Below are positions 53,198 through 61,800 of a stretch of 64,000 bases of DNA, one piece after another (position 1 is the first letter of the stretch; every line of letters begins with the position of its first letter). A model generated the notes under the pieces. It saw nothing but the letters and a program-made list of their open reading frames with translations. It did not search any database and had not been told where the DNA came from. Source of the stretch: CAYMCO01 sp964388955 (lineage in GTDB: Bacteria; Chloroflexota; Anaerolineae; Anaerolineales; E44-bin32); the NCBI GenBank assembly GCA_964388955.1, contig CAYMCO010000027.1, forward strand, positions 9,109-73,108. The letters run 5' to 3'. The translations under genes were made by a program, and so were the position numbers.

Positions 53198-54607
53198 CTA
53201 AAGGGAGGCTTCCGGTTGCCCATCTGGCAGGGTCAGCTCGGCGGTGGTTCCTTCGCCTCGCGCACTGGTCAGGGTAAGCGCACCGCCCATCGCAGAAACC
53301 AGTGATTTGGCGATGGAGAGGCCCAGCCCGCTTCCTGATTGGCCGCTTGGATCCACCTGATAGAAGCGCTCGAAAACATGGGCCAAGTCATCCGGGCTGA
53401 TTCCGACCCCCGTATCACTGATCCGGATGCGTACCTTGCCCACCTGAACCGTGCACGAAAGGCGAATCTCTCCTCCCGCAGGCGTATGGGCAAGCGCGTT
53501 GTCGATCAGAATCAGCAGCACCTGCCTCAGCCGGACGGCATCCGCTCTCAGGTTCAGGTGAGGACAACTATCGAGTGTCAGCGAAACGGCGTGCTTCGCA
53601 GCCAAGGCGTCCGTTTGCCGTCGCAGGTCCTCCAGCATCTCTCGTGCATCAACCTCCGAGATTTCGAAAGCCACGGCGCTGCTGTCCAGGCGCGAAAGCA
53701 GGAGAAGGTCATCTACGAGTTTGGCCATATGGTCGGATTCGGCCAAGACATCTTCCAACTTGGTCTGACGGGGATCCCCCTGCGGCGTTTGGCGCAAAGC
53801 CACTTCCGCGTTCGCGCGCAGCAAGGTGAGGGGGGTGCGCAGTTCGTGCCCGGCGTTGGCGATGAAGGTCTGCTGTCTAGCCCAAGCCTGCTCGGCCGGA
53901 GCAATCGACCGGCCGGCGAGCCACCACCCTCCGCCACTCATCACGAGCAGGATCCCCCCACCCAGGATTCCCATTGCCAGTTTGAGCTGATTGAGCACCC
54001 GCTGCTGATCGCTCAGTGGACGACCCAACTGCAGCAGAGCAGGTCGGTTCGCTCCATCATCGACAGAGTAGGTGAGCAATCTCACCTGCGTTCCGCCCTC
54101 CGACTCAATGGTGCGCAGATCGTGCCCATTGACGAGCGCGCTGGAAACGGCCGAAGTGTCCGGCGCCAGGTTGGAAGCACCGGCCGGTGAAATGGCTTGT
54201 TGGTTGCCGGCCCGATCCAGAGAAAGGGTGTATATGGCGGCCAGATCTCCATCATAAGCCTCTTCGCCCGATTCGTGCCCGGCAAGGGGCGTGGTCACGC
54301 CGCCCTCGTCCGCCTCCTCTTCCCGGTCGCGCTCGCCGCGGCCAGAGAGGAGGGGTGGGATGGGGGTCGGTTGGGCGGCTGATCCGCGTTGTTCGCTCCA
54401 GCTCTCGGCTGCTGCGTCCAGCTCCGGCGGAAGGGGCAGGCCGAGTTGTCGGAACTCCTGTGCCATACGATATCGCAGCGCCAGGTCGGTCGTCTCCTGA
54501 AAATAGCTCGCAACCATCCGCTGGGTGCCAGCGATCATCAGGCCGATGAAGCTGGCGGCGACCAGCAGGTATAGGAAGGTCATCCGCAGACGCAGGCCTC
54601 TAAACAC
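53198..54607 (-). CDS. Membrane sensor histidine kinase (OmpR-class partner)
   Basis: 469 residues from GTG 54607, which overlaps the regulator's stop by eight bases; a site with GGAG lies upstream. Two membrane helices (about 10-30 and 215-240) flank an outer sensor of ~180 residues rich in Glu/Asp. The HisKA box is NAGHELRTPLTLLR; the ATPase domain has ILIDNALAHTPAGG, DTGVGISPDDL, and GSGLGLSIAKSLV. It is a conventional EnvZ/PhoR-like kinase, and its partner is the adjacent regulator. Confidence 0.92.
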   Translation of the reverse strand: MFRGLRLRMTFLYLLVAASFIGLMIAGTQRMVASYFQETTDLALRYRMAQEFRQLGLPLPPELDAAAESWSEQRGSAAQPTPIPPLLSGRGERDREEEADEGGVTTPLAGHESGEEAYDGDLAAIYTLSLDRAGNQQAISPAGASNLAPDTSAVSSALVNGHDLRTIESEGGTQVRLLTYSVDDGANRPALLQLGRPLSDQQRVLNQLKLAMGILGGGILLVMSGGGWWLAGRSIAPAEQAWARQQTFIANAGHELRTPLTLLRANAEVALRQTPQGDPRQTKLEDVLAESDHMAKLVDDLLLLSRLDSSAVAFEISEVDAREMLEDLRRQTDALAAKHAVSLTLDSCPHLNLRADAVRLRQVLLILIDNALAHTPAGGEIRLSCTVQVGKVRIRISDTGVGISPDDLAHVFERFYQVDPSGQSGSGLGLSIAKSLVSAMGGALTLTSARGEGTTAELTLPDGQPEASL

Positions 54608-55286
54608 GGCTGGTCTCCAGACGGTACCCGACGCCGCGCACGGTCTCAATCGGATCTGGGCGGCCGGGATGGTTCAGTTTCCTGCGCAGATAGGAGATGT
54701 ACACGTCCACCGAGGTGGGTAGTACATCTGACTGGTACGACCACACATAGTCGAGGATTTGCGTGCGCGTCAGAGTCTGATCAGCATGCCGGAGAAGGTA
54801 CTCCAGCAGCTTCCATTCGGTGCTGGTCAAGTCGAGCGCCACCTCACCGCGCCGGGCGACGTGCGCCCGCATATCCATCACCAGGTCGCCCCGGCGGAGT
54901 TCCCAGGGATCCCCACCATCCATGATCGTGAAGCGCCGCCCCAGCGCGCGGACCCGCGCCAGGAGTTCATCGAAGGCGAACGGTTTGGCGAGATAGTCGT
55001 CTGCACCGCTGTCCAGCCCAGCGACTCGATCTTCGATTTGGGTCCGCGCTGTCAGAAGCAAGCAGGCCGTCGGCAGGCGCGCGGCGCGAATTCGTCGAAT
55101 GATGGACGGTCCATCCCGCTCGGGCAGCATCCAATCGATGATCGCCACCTCATAGGTCCCTCTCAGGGCGAGCTCCAGGCCGGTGGCGCCGTCATAAGCC
55201 AAGTCGACACTGTATCCCTCGTCCGTGAGCACTTCTCGGATCAATCCCGCCAGGCGATGGTCATCCTCGATGATTAGGATTCGCAT
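54600..55286 (-). CDS. OmpR-family response regulator
   Basis: 228 residues. Receiver domain with Asp8-Asp9, phosphoacceptor Asp51 in AIIDWMLPERDG and Lys in YLAKPFAF. The C-terminal winged helix has LTSTEWKLLEYLLRHADQTLTRTQIL and VYISYLRRKLNHPGRPDPIETVRGVGYRL. The ATG follows a short A-rich leader. An 11-bp-spaced direct repeat lies in its own promoter, which suggests autoregulation. It is divergent from the ApbE/ferric-reductase-like operon, its probable target. Confidence 0.94.
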   Translation of the reverse strand: MRILIIEDDHRLAGLIREVLTDEGYSVDLAYDGATGLELALRGTYEVAIIDWMLPERDGPSIIRRIRAARLPTACLLLTARTQIEDRVAGLDSGADDYLAKPFAFDELLARVRALGRRFTIMDGGDPWELRRGDLVMDMRAHVARRGEVALDLTSTEWKLLEYLLRHADQTLTRTQILDYVWSYQSDVLPTSVDVYISYLRRKLNHPGRPDPIETVRGVGYRLETSRV

Positions 55287-55300
55287 TTTTCCGTGCCCCT

Positions 55301-55335
55301 ATGCTAGCCTCGAAAGATTGGAAAATGATTGGAAA
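55301..55335 (-). promoter_or_regulatory. Autoregulated promoter with two direct repeats
   Basis: GATTGGAAA at 55316-55324 recurs at 55327-55335 (plus-strand view), an 11-base period. On the minus strand TAGCAT (55306-55301) would be the -10, nine bases from the repeats, and there is no -35. This is the layout of pho-box class II activation by OmpR-type regulators. Confidence 0.55.
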
Positions 55336-55519
55336 GCCAGCATCCTATTCTAATCCCGCTGCAAGGAGCAGCGGCTAACCTTTCCTTGGTTGAGCGGAAC
55401 CCGGTGTGGCCCCTGGCCCAAGGTATGGGCAGGGGGCCCTCAGTGTGGGATGGCCCTTGACAACACCCAGTACTCGGGGCCGGATCGGGGCGAACATCCC
55501 TGATAGGAGAGAGGTCGAG

Positions 55520-56032
55520 ATGTTAAACCGGCGGGCGCTAATGCTGAGCGTCGCAATCACAGTGTTTGTCGTTGTCTTCGCCGGGGGCGTCGCGAAGGCT
55601 TATGCGCAGTTGCGTTCAGGGGCCTCAGCCCGTCCTGCGGCGAGCGCGCTGGAGGATCCGGCGGTTCAGGCCGCGCTGCGTGAACGGGAAGACGCTTTCC
55701 AGCGATTGATCGAGGAAGCGAACCGACGCCTGGCCGAGGCGGAGGCTGGATCATCGCAGCCGCAGACACAAGGATATCCAGTGTCGAGCGAGTTGGCGAT
55801 GAACTTGGGCCGGGCTGCACTTGGAGGGGGCACCTTGCTCCGCGATCCCGAACTGGTCAATTTCGGCGGGCGCGTGGCATACGAAATGATTTTCGACCGT
55901 GGACAAGTGTATATCGACGCCAACTCCGGCCTGGTGCTGTACAGCAGCGCCGCGGGCTCGGTCCAGGCGAGCAATCCCGGCGGCTTCGGAGAACACGAGC
56001 GAGAGAACGATCACGAAGAGTTCGACGATTGA
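55520..56032 (+). CDS. Exported PepSY-like protein
   Basis: 170 residues from ATG 55520, preceded by GGAGAGAGG. One N-terminal signal/anchor helix (about residues 8-29) leads to a helical region with LREREDAFQRLIEEANRRL and a C-terminal beta region with GGRVAYEMIFDRGQVYIDANSG, resembling PepSY domains that often accompany heme or flavin membrane redox proteins. An acidic tail ends the protein. It is the first gene of a four-gene operon with a small membrane protein, apbE and a ferric-reductase-like gene. Confidence 0.75.
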   Translation: MLNRRALMLSVAITVFVVVFAGGVAKAYAQLRSGASARPAASALEDPAVQAALREREDAFQRLIEEANRRLAEAEAGSSQPQTQGYPVSSELAMNLGRAALGGGTLLRDPELVNFGGRVAYEMIFDRGQVYIDANSGLVLYSSAAGSVQASNPGGFGEHERENDHEEFDD

Positions 56033-56081
56033 GGTAGCCGCACCAGGCGATCAGCCTTGACCTGGGAAGGAAGGTGACAAT

Positions 56082-56423
56082 ATGACCAATCGACAAAGAG
56101 GAAGACGAGGGCGGAGAGCGGGTGTGGGCGGCGTGAGGGCCTTCATTTCGATCGCTGCTCTGGCCGGAACATTGTTGGGCTGGGGACTGATCGGCGAAAG
56201 CCAGCTTCCATCATCGGCCGTGAGGCCATCGGAGGCCTCGCGATCGTTCACCTCGCAACCGCTCTTTGGCCCACTCCCCACCTTGATCCCCGGTGGCAGA
56301 TCAACCCCCTCTCAGGGTGGAAGTGCCGGATCGGCTGGCAGCGCCAATCTGCGCACGGTGAACCCGCCGCCAGCGGGATCCTCCCGCCACGTCCCGATCA
56401 CACGCACACAGTCGTCGCGCTAA
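56082..56423 (+). CDS. Small basic membrane/exported protein of unknown function
   Basis: 113 residues from ATG 56082, with GGAAGG upstream. A strongly Arg-rich N terminus of ~17 residues, one hydrophobic helix (about 20-40), then a Ser/Pro/Gly/Thr-rich low-complexity region. It lies 50 bases after the PepSY-like gene and 10 bases before apbE, so it belongs to the operon. The Ser/Thr-rich tail could be a site for ApbE-type flavinylation, which attaches FMN to Thr or Ser, but the usual D-x-x-[T/S]-G-A-T pattern is not seen. Confidence 0.6.
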   Translation: MTNRQRGRRGRRAGVGGVRAFISIAALAGTLLGWGLIGESQLPSSAVRPSEASRSFTSQPLFGPLPTLIPGGRSTPSQGGSAGSAGSANLRTVNPPPAGSSRHVPITRTQSSR

Positions 56424-56432
56424 GGGGGCCGC

Positions 56433-57359
56433 ATGCAGCGCATTGAGTTTCGAGCGATGGGATCGGGGATGCTGGCCGTGCTGGAGGCGGAAGGCGAACA
56501 ACCGCGCCGCGTGCTGAACAAGGTGCCGGAATGGTTCGAATCTTGGGAATTGCATCTGAGCCGCTTTCGGCCGGAAAGCGAGCTGAACCAACTCAATCAG
56601 GCATCCGGACAATGGTTTTCTGCCAGCCCTGTGCTCTGGGACGTCCTTTGCGCCGCACGCCGGCTCGAGCGGCTGAGTGATGGGTTGGTGACGCCTGCGC
56701 TGCAGGGCGCGCTTGCGGGTTACGGCTATGACCGCAGCTTTGAACTGCTCAAGTCTCCGTCCCTCCGCCCCCGATCCGAGAGGAATCACGGCGCCAGGCT
56801 GGCTCGGCTGGATATGGAAGTCGATCCGACCCGCCGGCGCGTGCGGTTGGGCCCGGGCACGATCCTGGACCTGGGCGGGGTGGCGAAGGGCTGGGCGGCG
56901 GATCGTGCGCTGGCCCGGCTGGCCGATTACGGGCCGGGGCTCGTGGATGCGGCCGGCGATATCGCCGTGGCGCCTCCATCCGCTCCACGGGGAAGTTGGC
57001 CCGTAGGGGTGACGGATCCGGGCGACCCAGAACAAACAATCGAACTGCTGATGCTACGGAGCGAGGCGGTGGCCACCTCCGGCCGAGATGTGCACCGGTG
57101 GCGGCAGGGTGGCGACTGGAGGCATCACATCATCGACCCGCGCACCGGTGAGCCCGCGCGCAGTGAGGTTCTCGCGGCGACGGCCATCGCACCCACGGCC
57201 GTGGAGGCCGAGATGGCGGCAAAGTGCGCGCTGATCCTGGGGGCGCGACAGGGCTTGGCGTGGCTCGACGCGCGCCCCGGCTATTATGGCCTCCTGGCGC
57301 TCGAAGATGGCCGGGTGCTGTACAGCCAAGGCGTGGAATCATATTGTTGGAGAGGATAG
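56433..57359 (+). CDS. apbE: FAD:protein FMN transferase ApbE
   Basis: 308 residues. IEFRAMGSGMLAVLEAE opens the family fold; LSRFRPESELNQLN, LDLGGVAKGWAADRAL, DAAGDIAV and TSGRDVHRWRQ with HHIIDPRTGEPA are standard ApbE motifs that bind FAD and the metal. It moves FMN from FAD onto proteins. No lipobox is seen. It lies three bases before a ferric-reductase-like membrane protein, so the two may form one envelope redox chain. Confidence 0.92.
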   Translation: MQRIEFRAMGSGMLAVLEAEGEQPRRVLNKVPEWFESWELHLSRFRPESELNQLNQASGQWFSASPVLWDVLCAARRLERLSDGLVTPALQGALAGYGYDRSFELLKSPSLRPRSERNHGARLARLDMEVDPTRRRVRLGPGTILDLGGVAKGWAADRALARLADYGPGLVDAAGDIAVAPPSAPRGSWPVGVTDPGDPEQTIELLMLRSEAVATSGRDVHRWRQGGDWRHHIIDPRTGEPARSEVLAATAIAPTAVEAEMAAKCALILGARQGLAWLDARPGYYGLLALEDGRVLYSQGVESYCWRG

Positions 57360-57362
57360 CGA

Positions 57363-58112
57363 ATGCACGATCCAGACCGGCATGAAGAACGAGAAGTGGT
57401 GTCTCTTCAGGGTTTTCTGATGATGGTCCTCGCGGTGGTGGCAGGTGTGATGCTCGCAATTTCCGCCCTGCCCTACTTGGCCAGCGGCATCCTGGTTTCC
57501 TTGGCGGGCCAGACTCCGAAAGCTTTCTGGTATCTCTCTCGCGCCAGCGCCTTCGTGGCCTACGTGATGCTTTGGCTCTCGATGGGTCTTGGCCTTGTCA
57601 TCACCAATCGCATGGCGCAGCTCTGGCCCGGAGGGCCGGCGGCTTATGATCTGCACCAACACGTGAGTCTGCTGGCGATCGTCTTCAGCCTGTTCCACGG
57701 TTTGATCTTGCTGGGAGACGGGTTCATCCGGCCGGCCTTGGCGAATGTCCTGGTGCCCTTCAATCTGGCGAGCTATCGCCCGCTGTGGGTCGGGCTTGGA
57801 CAGATCGGTTTCTACGTCCTTCTCCTTGTCACCCTGACCTTCTATGCTCGTAAGCGCTTGGGCGGGATGCGCTGGAGAACGATTCACATGTTGAGCTACG
57901 GCGCCTTCCTTCTGGCCCTGGCTCATGGGTTGATGAGCGGGACGGACAGCGCGGCCCCCTGGGCAGCATCGCTCTATTTCGTTTCGGCGGTCTCTGTGTT
58001 CTTCCTGACGGTGTACCGGGTTCTCGCCTCTCGGATGAAGCCAACCAGGTCCGACCAGGCGGTGGCCTCAGCGCATCACAAGGCCCGCCGGCGTCTGCCC
58101 GAGGGTGGTTAG
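57363..58112 (+). CDS. Ferric-reductase-like heme b membrane protein
   Basis: 249 residues with six membrane helices. Two His pairs can ligate two hemes: LHQHVSLLAIVFSLFHG in the third helix region and RTIHMLSYGAFLLALAHGL in the fifth. This matches the ferric reductase-like transmembrane domain (MsrQ/YedZ/FRE group). No NAD(P)H or flavin-binding domain is fused, so electrons must come from a partner, perhaps a flavinylated protein made by ApbE. It is the final gene of the operon, and its basic C-terminal tail is cytoplasmic. Confidence 0.85.
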   Translation: MHDPDRHEEREVVSLQGFLMMVLAVVAGVMLAISALPYLASGILVSLAGQTPKAFWYLSRASAFVAYVMLWLSMGLGLVITNRMAQLWPGGPAAYDLHQHVSLLAIVFSLFHGLILLGDGFIRPALANVLVPFNLASYRPLWVGLGQIGFYVLLLVTLTFYARKRLGGMRWRTIHMLSYGAFLLALAHGLMSGTDSAAPWAASLYFVSAVSVFFLTVYRVLASRMKPTRSDQAVASAHHKARRRLPEGG

Positions 58113-58323
58113 GCGCGGTGCCTGCCTGCGGCGACCGCGGCGCCGGCGCGGTTCTTGCCGGTCCCGGCAGGCTCGGCGGGCTGACAGGCTTCAATCCCCA
58201 TGTTTCTTGGGGCGGAGGTCGATGGGCGCGGCACAAGCGAGCTCCGGAGGCCTGGGCGTCTTCGGAAACGCGGCGGGGTGCTGGACGGTGGTATGCGATT
58301 GAGAAGCCATCAGGGTCAGCCCG

Positions 58324-58593
58324 CTACTGCTTCCAAAGCTCGAAGAAGCGTGTCTTGCCAATGTGGAGGGCATCTTGAACTTCCTGGCGGCTCAGCAGCC
58401 CTTGAGAATAGGATCGCATGAGAAAACCAACCTGCTCATCTGAGAAACGCTTGCCCGCCCTGGAGGTCGGGCCAGGGTGAAGCTGTGTCACGGCTCCCTC
58501 CTTGTTGAAGTTGAGGCAGCCAGTATGGGTGTCCGCTTCCCAATTGAAAAGAGTTCGCCTTTGAAATGAAAAGAGTCCAGCTTTGAATTTCAA
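58324..58593 (-). pseudogene. Truncated transposase/integrase remnant (HTH part)
   Basis: 89 residues on the minus strand. Residues ~50-89 read SDEQVGFLMRSYSQGLLSR then VQDALHIGKTRFFELWKQ, the N-terminal helix-turn-helix typical of IS-encoded integrase-like transposases. The frame stops right after this helix, where a full enzyme would continue for hundreds of residues, and no catalytic domain is visible. It is therefore a fragment. Two 21-base direct repeats lie at its 5' side. Confidence 0.6.
58545..58587. repeat. Tandem 21-bp direct repeats, probable IS end
   Basis: TGAAAAGAGTTCGCCTTTGAA at 58545-58565 and TGAAAAGAGTCCAGCTTTGAA minus its five-base core at 58567-58587; the cores differ (TCGCC versus CCAGC) while the flanks are identical. 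They abut the transposase remnant and look like repeated transposase sites at an insertion sequence end. Confidence 0.5.
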
Positions 58594-58614
58594 ATGACAA
58601 GCTCAGCCGTCGCC

Positions 58615-58642
58615 TTGACAAATCCGGGCCCAAGCGTATAAT
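58615..58642 (+). promoter_or_regulatory. Consensus promoter for rpoC
   Basis: Perfect TTGACA (58615-58620) and perfect TATAAT (58637-58642) with 16 bases between. It is the only perfect hexamer pair in the window. The leader is about 185 bases and holds an 11-bp stem with one mismatch (58692-58702 with 58708-58718). Confidence 0.75.
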
Positions 58643-58835
58643 GTAAGGGATTAAGGTGGATGAACAATTGAGCAAAAGCAGGCCCCATAAGCACATGTGG
58701 CCGTGGTGGCCATATGTGTATTTCACGAATCATACAAGAGTCTGAATAGAATTGCCTGATGTGAACTTCCCGGCAGTAAATCTTTAGCTGCGCAGGTCGA
58801 GAGCCTCCGACCGCGCCTTGCCACGGAGGATGTTG

Positions 58836-61800
58836 GTGGAATCAAAGGATTTTCGCGCCCTACGTATCAGCCTTGCCTCGCCCGAGACGATTCTGAGTTG
58901 GTCCTATGGTGAGGTGCTCAAGCCCGAGACGATCAACTACCGACGTCTTCGGCCGGAGAAGGACGGCCTGTTCTGCGAGGCCATTTTCGGCCCAACCAAG
59001 GACTGGCAGTGCTACTGCGGGAAGTACAAGAATATTCGCTTCAAGGGCATCACTTGTGAGAAGTGCGGCGTGGAAGTCACCCGCTCGTCGGTGCGGCGAG
59101 AACGCATGGGCCACATCGCCCTGGCCGCACCGGTGGCGCATGTATGGTACACGCGCCGGGTACCCTCCCACCTGGGTCTGCTGCTCAATGTGTCACGGCG
59201 CAACCTGGATCGCGTGCTGTATTTCGCGCAGTACGCGGTGACCTATGTGGATGAGGAGGCGCGCAAGAAGGCTCTGCAGCGCATCGAGGACGACATCACT
59301 CGCGTGGAACTGGAGGAAGAGGAGGCGCTCGATGCGCGGCGCGAGGAGGTAGAGACATTGCGCGCCGAACGCCTGGAGGAACTTGAGACGGAGAAGAAGA
59401 GCGTCGAAGAGGAATACGAGGAAGAGGTCGCCGCGCAGATCGAACCGGTCATCAAAGAGGGGCAGCGCTTGGAGGGCACCCTCAGTGACAAGCTGGAGAA
59501 GAAGATCCGCGCCCCCATCGCTTTCAAGGAGATCGGGCAGGTCATCGCTGAGAAGGGGGAGACCATCAGCAAAGAGCACATCACCAGAGTCCAGGATCTC
59601 GTCAAAGCACACCTCGAAGAGGTGGAAGCCGGTCTGGTGGAGCAGCGCGATCAGAAACTGGCGAAGATCGAAATGGGTATCGAGGCCGCCCAGGCGGAGG
59701 CCGAATTGGCCCTCAATGAGCTCGAGGATGCGGTCGACGAGGACAAGGCGGACCTGCGCGAGAGCCTGGCGCGCGACCGCGATGAGCTTCAGAGCGTGCA
59801 GGTCATGATGTTCCTGGGGGAATCGAAGTACCGGGAGCTCAAGAGCAAGTGGGGGCAGGTCTTTCGGGCCGATATGGGGGCGGAAGCCTTCTACGATGTG
59901 CTGCAGCAGATCGACCTGGACACCCTCTCCAAGGAACTGTGGGAGGAGGTGCGCACCACTCGCAGCAAACAGCGCCGGAAGAAGGCCACCAAACGCTTGA
60001 AGGTGGTGGAAGCCTTTCGAAGGTCGCGCAACAAACCGGAGTGGATGGTGCTCACCGTGCTGCCTGTGATTCCGCCTGATCTGCGACCCATGGTGCAACT
60101 GGACGGCGGCCGTTTCGCCACCTCGGATTTGAACGATCTGTACCGCCGGGTGATCAACCGCAACAACCGGCTGAAGCGCCTTGTGGAGTTGGGCGCGCCC
60201 GACGTCATTGTGCGCAATGAGAAGCGGATGCTCCAGGAGGCCGTGGATTCGCTCATCGACAACTCGCAGCGGGGGAAGGCTCTCTCCCGGCGTGGTCGAC
60301 GGGAGTTGAAATCCCTGAGCGACATGCTCAAGGGGAAGAAGGGCCGCTTCCGGCGCAATCTGCTCGGCAAGCGTGTGGACTACTCCGGGCGTTCGGTCAT
60401 CGTCATTGGCCCACACCTGAAGCTCTATCAGTGCGGGCTTCCAAAGACGATGGCCCTGGAGCTCTATAGGCCGTTTGTGATCTCCAAGCTGGTCGAATAC
60501 AACTACGCCGCCAACGTCAAGGGTGCACGGCGGATCATCGAGCGAGAACGCCCGGAGGTCTGGGCGGTGCTTGAGGAGGTCATCAAGGAGCGGCCGGTTC
60601 TGTTGAACCGCGCCCCGACGCTCCACCGCCTGGGCATCCAGGCATTCGAGCCTGTGCTGGTGGAGGGCAAGGCGATCCAACTGCACCCCTTGGTTTGCGC
60701 TGCCTTCAACGCAGACTTTGACGGCGACCAGATGTCCGTCCACTTGCCCCTGTCCAAGAACGCCGTCGACGAAGCGCGCCAACTCATGTTGTCGACCCGC
60801 AATCTGCTGAAGCCCGCCGACGGGGAGCCGATCGTAGGACCGACCAAGGATATGGTGCTGGGCGTCTACTACCTGACGCGCGATCCGGCGAAGGAGGATC
60901 AACTCGGCGCCGGGATGACCTTCTCCGATATGGACGAAGTCGAGATGGCCTACGAATTGGGCCAGGTGGCGCTGCACGCTCCCATCAAGATCATGATGAA
61001 AACCTACTACGACGGCGATGGCGCGCATCTGGATGAGCCGGAGAGCCGGGTGATCGAGACGACCGTCGGGCGAGTCCTGTTCAACCGTGTCCTCCCCGAG
61101 GAGCTGCGATTCGTGAATCGTGTTCTCGGCAAAACCGCCATTCAGGAGTTGGTGGGAGAAGTGTATAACCTTCTCCGCGAGGAAGGTACACCGGCGGTCG
61201 TGGACGAGATCAAGGATATCGGGTTCAAGTACGCCACTCGATCCGGCTCCACGATCGCTGTATCCGACATCACGGTCCCGGACGACAAGGCCGAGATCAT
61301 CGACCGCACCCTAGAAGAGACGGAGGCCGTGCGAAGGGACTATCGCCGCGGCCTGCTCACCGAGCAGGAGATGAACGAGCGCGTCATCGACCTTTGGCAG
61401 CAGACGACCTCAGATGTGGCCGATGCGGTGAAGAAAGCCATGGATCCCACCGGTAATCTAAGCACCATGGCCATTTCGGGGGCCACCAAGGGTGGTTTTG
61501 GACCGATCTCCCAACTGGCTGGAATGCGGGGTTTGATGGCGGACCCTGCGGGGCGCATCATCCCGCTGCCCATCCGCTCCAGTTTCCGGGATGGCTTGTC
61601 AACGCTGGAGTATTTCATCTCCACCCATGGCGCTCGCAAAGGCTTGACCGATACGGCCCTTCGAACGGCGGATGCCGGCTATCTGACTCGGCGGTTGGTT
61701 GATGTGGCCCAGGACGTGATCATCAATGCCGACGATTGCGGCACCGAGAACGGCCTGTGGATGCGGCGCGATGATGACGCCGCTGGTCAAACTCTCGGGG

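Noticed and set aside
55316..55335. CRISPR-like repeats
   Set aside because: Only two 9-base units with a two-base gap; no spacers or cas genes. The 58545-58587 repeats are rejected for the same reason.
59193..61028. A 611-codon open frame on the minus strand opposite rpoC
   Set aside because: It mirrors the charged coiled-coil and core of RpoC, has no ribosome site and no recognisable motif; long antisense frames are expected at this GC content.
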